In this document: positions 56,743-64,000 of the stretch, one piece after another | Position numbering within the stretch: position 1 is the stretch's first letter | How the letters are laid out: every line of letters begins with the position of its first letter | NCBI RefSeq assembly: GCF_019703515.2 | Contig: NC_059379.1 | Coordinates: forward strand, 20,517,380 to 20,581,379 | Reading direction: 5' to 3' | Source of the DNA: Myxocyprinus asiaticus | Taxonomy: Eukaryota; Chordata; Actinopteri; Cypriniformes; Catostomidae | DNA length: 64,000 nt | The notes under the pieces: generated by a model | What the model was told of the DNA's origin: nothing | Database searches by the model: none | The model's input: the letters and a program-made list of their open reading frames with translations, nothing else | Made by a program: the position numbers and the translations under genes

Positions 56743-59700
56743 ATTGATGATTACATCATGATGGCGCCGCGGATGGCTGCCTCGGTGTGAAGCGCTTCTA
56801 TTGTTTTGTTGTTTTTGTCCTGTGTTTAGTAATCTTTTTCCAGTCAGTTTTACCAGAGACGAACTACTGAACATTCGACAGCATATACCCATCAATCTTT
56901 TCCCGGATTTTGAATATTTGGACATTTTGTTTGACATTTTAGTCAGAGGAGCGGCTGTGTTGTTTAAACGCGCTATGAGACGCAGGTGAGGGAGACGAGC
57001 AGGCGTGCTGGTCAAGCTCCATCAGTGGGGCTTTCGAACAACGCTGCCGAGCATTCATCTTGCGAATCTCCGCTCTCTTCCTAACAAAACGGACGAACTA
57101 CATCTCCTCACCTGCACAAACAAGGACTTTTCAACCTCTGCTGCCTTGTGCTTCACAGAAACCTGGCTGAGTGAAGCCATTCCGGACAGCGCGTTACATC
57201 TGCCGGGCTTTCAGCTGTTCAGAGTGGATCGCATCACGGAGTTAACAGGGAAAATGAGAGGCGGTGGAACATGCTTTTACATCAATGAAAGTTGGTGTAC
57301 AGATTTAACAACATTAAAGAAGATGTGCTGTCCTAATTTGGAAGCGCTCTTTATTAACTGTAAGCCTTTCTACTCGCTGCGGGAGTTTTCCTCGTTTATT
57401 CTGGCGAGTGTGTATATCGCGCCAAACGCGTGTTTGAATGCTGCGTTGCAACAGCTGGCTGACCAAATCACACACACAGAACAACAATACCTGGACTCAG
57501 TTATTATTATTCTTGGGGATTTTAACAAAGCAAACCTCACATGTGAACTGCCCAAATACAAACAGCACATTACAACCCCAGCCAGAGACAGAAATATACT
57601 GGATCACTGCTACACAACAATAAAGGATGCATATCGCTCTGTTCCTAGAGCAGCTTTGGGACTATCTGATCACTGTCTGGTTCATCTTCTTCCAACCTAC
57701 AGACAGAAATTAAAATCTTCTAAGCCTGTAGTAAGGACTGTAAAGAGATGGACCAACGAAGCAGAGCTGGAACTACAAGCCTGCTTTGACTGCACTGATT
57801 GGAGTGTTTTTGAGGCTGCAGCCACAGACCTGGACAAGCTCACAGATACTGTTACATCATATATCAGTTTCTGTGAGCATATGTGCACTCCTACTAGGAC
57901 TTATTTAACAACGACAAACCATGGTTTACTGCGGAACTCAGGCAGCTTTGTCAGGCCAAAGAGGATGCTTACAGAGTTGGGGATAAAGTCTTGAATAATC
58001 AGGCCAGGAACACACTGAATAAGGGAATCAGAGTGGCTAAAAGAAAATACTCTGAGAAGCTGAAAAACAAGTTTTCAGCTAACGACCCTGCTTCAGTGTG
58101 GAGAGGCATGAAACAACTTATGAATTACAGGACTCCTACCCCCAGCCCTGTGGTGGACCAACAACTGGCTGACGACCTGAACGTGTTCTACTGTAGATTT
58201 GAAAGGCCCAATCTCACACCCCACACCCACTCTGACCTTCATTTCACACAAACACCAACACCTCCTGCAACCCCCCTCCTGCAACTCAACCTGCACTTAA
58301 GATCTGTGAAGATGATGTGAGCCGTGTCTTTCAAAAACAAAGGATAAGGAAAGCACAGGGCCCAGATGGCATTTCACCTGCATGTCTTAGATCCTGTGCT
58401 AACCAGCTGGCCCCCATCTTCACAGAGATCTTCAATATATCACTGGAGCTGTGTGAAGTCCCATGCTGCTTCAAATGTTCCACTATTATCCCCATCCCAA
58501 AGAAACCAAAAATCACAGGACTTAATGACTACAGACCTGTCGCCCTGACGTCTGTGGTCATGAAGTCATTTGAGAGACTAGTGTTGGTTCACCTGAAGGA
58601 CATCACTGGACCCTTTCTAGATCCCCTTCAATTTTCTTATCGAGCAAACAGGTCTGTGGATGATGCTGTCAACATGGGATTGCATCATATCCTGCAACAT
58701 CTGGACAGACCAGGGACATATGCAAGGATCCTTTTTGTGGACTTCAGTTCGGCTTTCAACACCATCATCCCAGCTATTCTCCGGACTAAATTACACCAAC
58801 TCTCTCTTCCCATGTCTATCTGTCAGTGGATTACCAGCTTTATGACAGACAGGCAGCAGCTTGTGAGACAGGGGAAATTCACTTCCAGAACCTGTACAAT
58901 CAGCACTGGTGCCCCCCAGGGATGTGTGCTCTCCCCACTACTCTTCTCCCTCTACACCAATGACTGCATCGCCAAGGACCCTCTGTCAAGCTCCTGAAGT
59001 TTGCAGACGACACCACTGTCATCGGCCTCATCCGAGATGACGATGAGTCTGCATACAGAAGGGAGGTTAAACAGCTGGCTTTCTGGTGCAGTCAAAACAA
59101 CCTTGAGCTGAACACGCTCAAAACGGTGGAAATGATTGTGGACTTTAGGAGGAACCCCCCAACACTGTCCCCCCTCACCATTCTAAACAGCACTGTGGCA
59201 GCAGTGGAGTCATTCAGGTTCCTGGGCACTACCATCTCACAGGACCTGAAGTGGGAGACCCACATTGACTCCATTGCGAAAAAGGCCCAGCAGAGGTTGT
59301 ACTTCCTTCGTCAGTTGAGGAAGTTCAACCTGCCACAGGCGCTGTTGATACAGTTCTACTCAGCGGTCATTGAGTCTGTCCTCTGCACTTCAAAAACTGT
59401 CTGGTTTGGTACAGCTACAAAATCAGACATCAGAAGACTACAAAGGACAGTTCGGACTGCTGAGAGGATTATTGGTTGCCCCCTGCCCCCCTTCAAGAAC
59501 TATACACTTCCAGAGTGAGGAAAAAGGCTGGAAAAATCACTCTGGACCACACTCACCCTGCCCACTACCTTTTTGAACTGTTGCCTTCTGGCTGACGCTT
59601 CAGAGCTCTGAGCACCAGAACCATCAGGCACAGGAACAGTTTTTTTCCCCCAGGCTATCCATCTCATGAACAGTTAAAACTGCCCCTTTGAGCAATAATT

Positions 59701-59810
59701 AATGTGCAATACACAGCTTAGTCTTTTTATATTATCCAACACATCCTACCTCTTCTGCCATTACATTCCCTTGCACTGTACATAACCGATTTGTATTTAG
59801 ATTTGCACTA
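56743..59810 (+). mobile_element. Jockey-superfamily LINE (L2/CR1/Rex-type), nearly full length
   Basis: About 3.1 kb. It begins with catgatggcgccgcggatgg, a 5'-UTR start seen in fish LINEs, and carries endonuclease then reverse transcriptase in order. It ends near 59810, just before a TATG-type microsatellite that may be its expanded tail. It lies directly against the truncated Tc1 at 56740. Coding regions are broken (see next entry). Confidence 0.85.
57005..59518 (+). pseudogene. LINE ORF2: endonuclease-reverse transcriptase (frameshifted)
   Basis: Endonuclease: HLANLRSLPNKTDEL, CFTETWL (catalytic Glu), ILGDFN and LSDHCLV (catalytic Asp-His), at 57050-57690. The frame breaks at 57994 and again near 58320. 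RT: RKAQGPDGISPACLRS, LNDYRPVALTSVVMKSFERL, ILFVDFSSAFNTI (first catalytic Asp), STGAPQGCVLSPLLF, then a frameshift at 58997 just before KFADDTTV (catalytic Asp pair, about 59000-59025). The tail frame 59126-59518 gives FRFLGTTISQDLKW and ends at a stop. All core motifs are present, so decay is modest, but at least three frame breaks preclude a full protein. Confidence 0.88.
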
Positions 59811-59965
59811 CGTATGTGTATGTATGTGTGTATGTATGTATGTATGTAGTATGTAAATGTATGTACATATATTCATATGTGTGTATATGTGTATATATGT
59901 GTATGTGTGTGCGTGTATGTGTGTGTATATGTATGTATATGTATGTATGTGTGTATGTATGTATA
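59811..59965. repeat. TATG/TGTA-type microsatellite
   Basis: About 150 bases of irregular tatg, tgta and gtgtat words. It links the LINE 3' end to the Tc1 MITE and ends in tatata next to the MITE. Confidence 0.9.
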
Positions 59966-59967
59966 TA

Positions 59968-60495
59968 CACTACCGGTCAAAAGTTTTGAAACACTTATTC
60001 TTTATTATAATTTTTTTTCACATTTAAGAATAATAGTAAAGTATTTAAAACTATGGAATAACATAAATGGAACTATGGGAATTATGTTGTGACTAAACAA
60101 AATCCAAAATAAATCAAAACTGTGTTATATTTTAGCATCTTCAAAGTAGTCACCCTTTGCCTAGAATTTTCAGAAATGTACTCTTGACATTTTCTCAGCC
60201 AACTTCTTGAGGTATCACCCTGGGATGCTTTTTAAACAGTACAAAAGGAGTTCCCATCTATATGCTGGGCACTTATTGGCTGCTATTCTTTATTATTTGG
60301 TCCAAGTCATCAATTTCAAAAACTTTTTTTTTAATTAAATTTTAGATTTATAATGAAATAAATTAATATGGTGGCACAATTATATTTTTGTCTACAAAAC
60401 TAATTTCAAACATTTAAGCATACGCCTTCAGATCAAAGGATTTTTAAGATCATGAGAAACATTTCGGTCAAGTGTTTCAAAACTTTTGACCGGTA
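59968..60495. mobile_element. Tc1-type MITE, copy 2
   Basis: Ends cactaccggtcaaaagtttt and aaaacttttgaccggtagt are near-perfect inverted repeats. Internally close to 5662-6166 but with an extra stretch (tgctgggcacttattggctg) at about 60262. Confidence 0.9.
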
Positions 60496-60977
60496 GTTGT
60501 GGGACCCGCTAGCTGATCCCACAAAAGCTCAATGGGGTTAAGATCCATAACACTCTTTTCCAGTTTCTTTGCCCACTCTAACCTTTTCTTTTTGCTTTTC
60601 TGTTTCAAAAGTGGCTTTTTCTTTGCAATTCTTCCCATAAGGCCTGTACCCCTCAGTCTTCTCTTTACTGTTGTATATGAAACTGGTGTTGAGTGGGTAG
60701 AATTCAATGAAGCTGTCAGCTGAGGACATGTGAGACGTCTATTTCTCAAACTAGAGACTCTGATGTACTTATCCTCTTGTTTAGTTGTACATTTGGTCCT
60801 TCCACATCTCTTTCTGTCCTTGTTAGAGCCAGTTGTCCTTTGTCTTTGAAGACTATAGTGTACACCTTTGTATGAAATCTTCAGTTTTTTGGCAATTTCA
60901 AGCATTGTATAGCCTTCATTCTTCAAAACAATGATTGACTGATGAGTTTCTAGAGAAAGCTGTTTCTTTTTTGCCAT
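60477..60977 (-). pseudogene. Tc1-like transposase, helix-turn-helix half fused to C-terminus
   Basis: An open frame of 166 codons starts MAKKKQLSLETHQSII. It shows the paired-like DNA-binding domain (ETHQSIIVLKNEGYTMLEIA, then YSLQRQRTTGSNKDRKRCGR with the GRPR-like linker). It then reads RLEWAKKLEKSVMDLNPIEL: the segment that should hold the first two catalytic Asp residues is missing, and NPIELLWDQL corresponds to the third acidic motif. Full Tc1 transposases are about 340 residues. The frame runs on past the element into the neighbouring MITE. DNA binding could survive; catalysis could not. Confidence 0.85.
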
Positions 60978-61331
60978 TTCTGACCTAATATTGACCTTAA
61001 GACATGGCAGTCTATTGCATACAGTGGCAACTCAAAAACAAACACAAAGACAATGTTTGATATAATGGCAAGTGATTTTCTAGTACCAAATTAGCAATTA
61101 ACATGATTACTCAAGGATAAGGTGTTGGAGTGATGGCTGCTGGATATGGGGCCTGTCTAGATCTTATCAAAAATGTATTTTTTCAAATAGTGATGATGCT
61201 GTTTCTTACATCAGTAATGTCCTGACTATACTTTGTGATCAGTTGAATGCCACTTTGGTGAATTAAAGTACCAATTTCCTTCCAAAACAGCAAAATCTGT
61301 ACATTATTCCAAACTTTTGGCCGGCAGTGTA
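60496..61331 (-). mobile_element. Tc1-like transposon with deleted transposase core
   Basis: The right end, inverted, reads cactgccggccaaaagtttg at about 61312-61331, a different Tc1 terminus from the MITE next door. The low-coordinate end abuts the MITE at 60495 and its own terminus is not seen, so the MITE may have replaced or inserted at it. Confidence 0.75.
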
Positions 61332-63613
61332 TATTTATTTTTGTATATATTAATATATTCAACATAAAGTGCAATATAACGTTTACAACTGTTTGGGATG
61401 ACTTAATAGCAGCATAATAATTATTTATGTGTATATTCCTTCTCGCCCAATAATCACCTTATTTTGTTTGTTCTTGCCTAATACTACTGATGATTTTGGT
61501 AATTTATCAGCCAGTGTGGCATGCAATATACGGTCTAGTAAATGTTGTTTTAAAATAAAAATTTATTAACTACTACCATGGTTTCTTTCTCATTTTTATG
61601 TATTTAAAATATCCGTTTTAATACTTTTTATTTGTTGTATAAACCACATACTGATAAGTTGTGTAAAGCAGTCTATAAGCCAAAGTATATAATTTAAATG
61701 GTTTGTATTAGTAACTATTAATGGATCACACAGGTTTATAGAACAATTTATTTTATTAAGTTTTAAGCAGTGTATTGAGAAACAAAGTAGAAAGAAATTG
61801 CTTATATTTCATATTTTGCAGCAATTATGGATGACGCAGTTTTACAGATAAACCTTTCTTTAATGTGCAAAGTATTGAAAATCAAAATGAATAAAAATAA
61901 TTAACTTTTACAATTATTTTCACACAATAAAACATTATAAAAAATTAACTTACATATTTTCTACAGCACAATACACTTCCAACAACCAGTAGTGTATTAA
62001 TAAATGAAAAGATGGGTAAAATTTTCAGTTATTTATTATTTTAAGCAGGCTATAACAGTCACCGCTACCAAAAACAATCAGTCTTCAGCTGAGAGAAAAG
62101 ACAAAAACAGCTGTCACAACCAGCACCAACATCGCGGCCAAAACACCAGAAATACGTAAGACAAGTGGGTAAGTAGGCAAGACCAAAATCGCAAGTAGGG
62201 TTATTGGGACAGGGCCAAAGTCACCATCCGATGCATCCTCGATATTTTGACCTGATCAAGAACACTACTGGGTTATTTTATGCATTCTCTGTACTTGCGT
62301 TTTTGAGTATTGTAATGCTAATTCGGCAGTGGATGAATACGTCGAACGAGTACACGAGAACGTAAGAACACATAAGAACTCACATTGAGAAACAGCCACA
62401 GTCTACAGAAGTTATGTACAGACAAACGCTTTTATGCAAGCTTGATTTTGTGCGTTGCTGAGTTTCGAAATGTCAGACTGCATTTCATAATGAAATGTAA
62501 GTATGCGTTGCATTCTCTGCATTACTGCATTAGCCACTAAAGTGACTGTCATGACGGACTAAGAGTTTGAAGATAATCTTGCTGAGCAAGCTGGCATGTT
62601 AATAGCAAGCTACCTGAATAATAACACATCTGATTTAATGGCACAGACATTTCAGTGCAACTCTATTGTCCCATTGAGTACTGAGTTTTTTTCCACTACA
62701 AAAACGCAAGAGCACACCTAAGTACTGCATGTTCAACGAGACTGCACGCTCGCAATGCAATGGCAAAGAAAAAGTACCTGCATTTGTGTGTTGTGTGTTT
62801 TATGTTTCAGGCCTAACAGTGTACATACAGTACAGAACAACTAGAAACAACTAGACCTCAACCTAAATGCAATAAGGAAGTATGACTACACAATACGATG
62901 ATAAAAAAAAAGTCTTCAAGTAACAACAGGCTGCAAAAATGACAATCCATTACTCCAAGTATCCACACAGTGAAAAAAAACACTTGGCCTTGTGAAGACT
63001 TTCAGAAGAAAGGAAAAGGTAATAGGAAATATTAAATCTGAAGAAAGCAGAAAATAGAAGCATTGGCCTGCAGTGGACGAGCTGCAGGCATGTTGTCCAT
63101 CTGCACATTTCATTTGGTGTGATGGCTTCGCGGCTAATTCAGACAGATCGCTGCTTACATACCCACTCATGAGGCACGTCACATGACTTACAAACCAAAT
63201 CCACAGTGCACAAGAATGCAGGACGTCACCCACGAATACATATACAGTACTGGTACTATTAAACAAGCTCAAATGAGAAAGTAATTGGACCTATTGTAAA
63301 GTCTGACTTGAATTTGCTGTCATAATAAATGAATGCTCAAGTTGAACAAATAATCCATCTTTCAATTAAATAACATAATGATTGTTTTTAGCAAATGGGC
63401 CTAAGTTTTTAAAAATAGTAGCCTGTGTGTATTATGGCAGTTGAATAAACTAGCTTACGTCAAAGGTCTGATTTTTCCATGGGTGAAGGTGACGAACCTT
63501 GAAATGAAATATGGGAACACAAAAACTCAAACCCAAGTAAAAGGATTCTCATTTTAGGCTCTGAAATAAGAGGGTTACAAGCAGTTCTAACAGAACAACC
63601 CAATGCAACTCAC
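61332..63613. other. Intron sequence, no gene or recognised repeat
   Basis: AT-rich to about 62000, then mixed composition. No coding blocks besides random short frames. Confidence 0.5.
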
Positions 63614-63680
63614 CTATGAAAAGCATGGAATGTTTTCTAGCAAATTTCAGGCCCTCGTCTCGCTCTAGTTCACGGTCTTC
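63614..63680 (-). CDS. rab18: Rab18 small GTPase, penultimate coding exon
   Basis: A minus-strand exon of 67 bases between acceptor ttttatgcag and donor gtgagt. It encodes EDRELERDEGLKFARKHSML then FI plus the first base of the next Glu codon. It follows the G4 (NKxD) region of the GTPase, whose exon must lie beyond 64000. The 22 codons plus 1 base join in phase to the exon at 54911 (ATA G + AA GCC gives I-E-A). GLKFARKHSMLFIEASAKT across the junction is diagnostic of Rab18. Confidence 0.95.
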
Positions 63681-63931
63681 CTGCATAAAAAGAGAGAAAA
63701 TGACTCTAAATGACTGCCCTGAGAAACGACTTAGACGATCAGATGATTTGTCATTAGAGTTACAAAAACAGGATGATTCTTCCATGCTTAAACCAGCATT
63801 TTGTATTTAACAAAAAGTACTATTATTGTGAAGAGACATATGGAGTAATGCAAAAGATGTATGAGAAATAGCAAATATAGACCAGATCTGTCCATCAGGC
63901 TTTAGGAACTGGGTGCAGTCAGGTGTTATAA
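63681..63931 (-). other. rab18: rab18 upstream intron (part)
   Basis: Continues beyond the window; no exon seen. Confidence 0.5.
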
Positions 63932-64000
63932 AGGGATAGTTTGCCCAAAAATTTAAAAATTCTGTCTTCATTTACTCACCCTCATGTTGTTCCAAACCCC
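63932..64000. mobile_element. Palindromic MITE (gttcaccc family), left end
   Basis: Aaagggatagtttgcccaaa and actcaccctcatgttgttcc begin a copy that runs off the window end. Confidence 0.75.

Overview
The window is vertebrate nuclear DNA, most likely from a teleost of the carp/zebrafish group. It carries intron-split genes, dense Tc1, hAT and palindromic MITE families of the kind common in cyprinids, DIRS tyrosine-recombinase retrotransposons, several LINE clades and long dinucleotide microsatellites. There are no operons, CRISPR arrays or bacterial features. The species cannot be named from the sequence.

Only two host genes are supported, and they face each other tail to tail. The plus strand carries the terminal coding exon of mkx (Mohawk, a TALE homeobox repressor) at about 35034-35229, followed by a 3' UTR with several AATAAA signals. 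No other mkx exon was recognised, so positions 1-35033 appear to lie in its last intron. The minus strand carries the last two coding exons of rab18 (small GTPase) at 63614-63680 and 54739-54911, separated by an 8.7 kb intron. From memory, RAB18 and MKX are also convergent neighbours in human, which supports both calls.

Layout. 1-1585: tail of a first DIRS element with a broken tyrosine recombinase. 2041-2290: three 85-86 bp AT-rich repeats. 4133-5375: L1/Tx1-like LINE fragment ending near a compound microsatellite. 5662-6166: Tc1-type MITE. 7852-13257: a full-length but decayed DIRS element with inverted terminal repeats. 14.2-23.6 kb: nested hAT, MITE and Tc1 elements. 23.7-26.5 kb: an internally deleted L1-like LINE (minus) with a perfect 16 bp target-site duplication. 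26.6-27.6 kb: an L2-like LINE 3' end and a tRNA-derived SINE sharing the same tail. 28-35 kb: further hAT/MITE remnants up to the mkx exon. 35.7-54 kb: the mkx-rab18 intergenic region, mostly unremarkable, with a deleted LINE at 51-52.3 kb flanked by GA microsatellites. 54.9-63.6 kb: rab18 last intron, holding a truncated Tc1 transposase, a LINE with endonuclease and reverse transcriptase, a TATG-type microsatellite, a second copy of the Tc1 MITE seen at 5.7 kb, and a second Tc1 transposase whose catalytic core is deleted.

Every transposon coding region seen is broken by stops, frameshifts or deletions. I found no convincing new biological system. The most informative signals are the nested-insertion order, the shared LINE/SINE tail, the complementary defects of the two DIRS copies, and the convergent mkx/rab18 arrangement.
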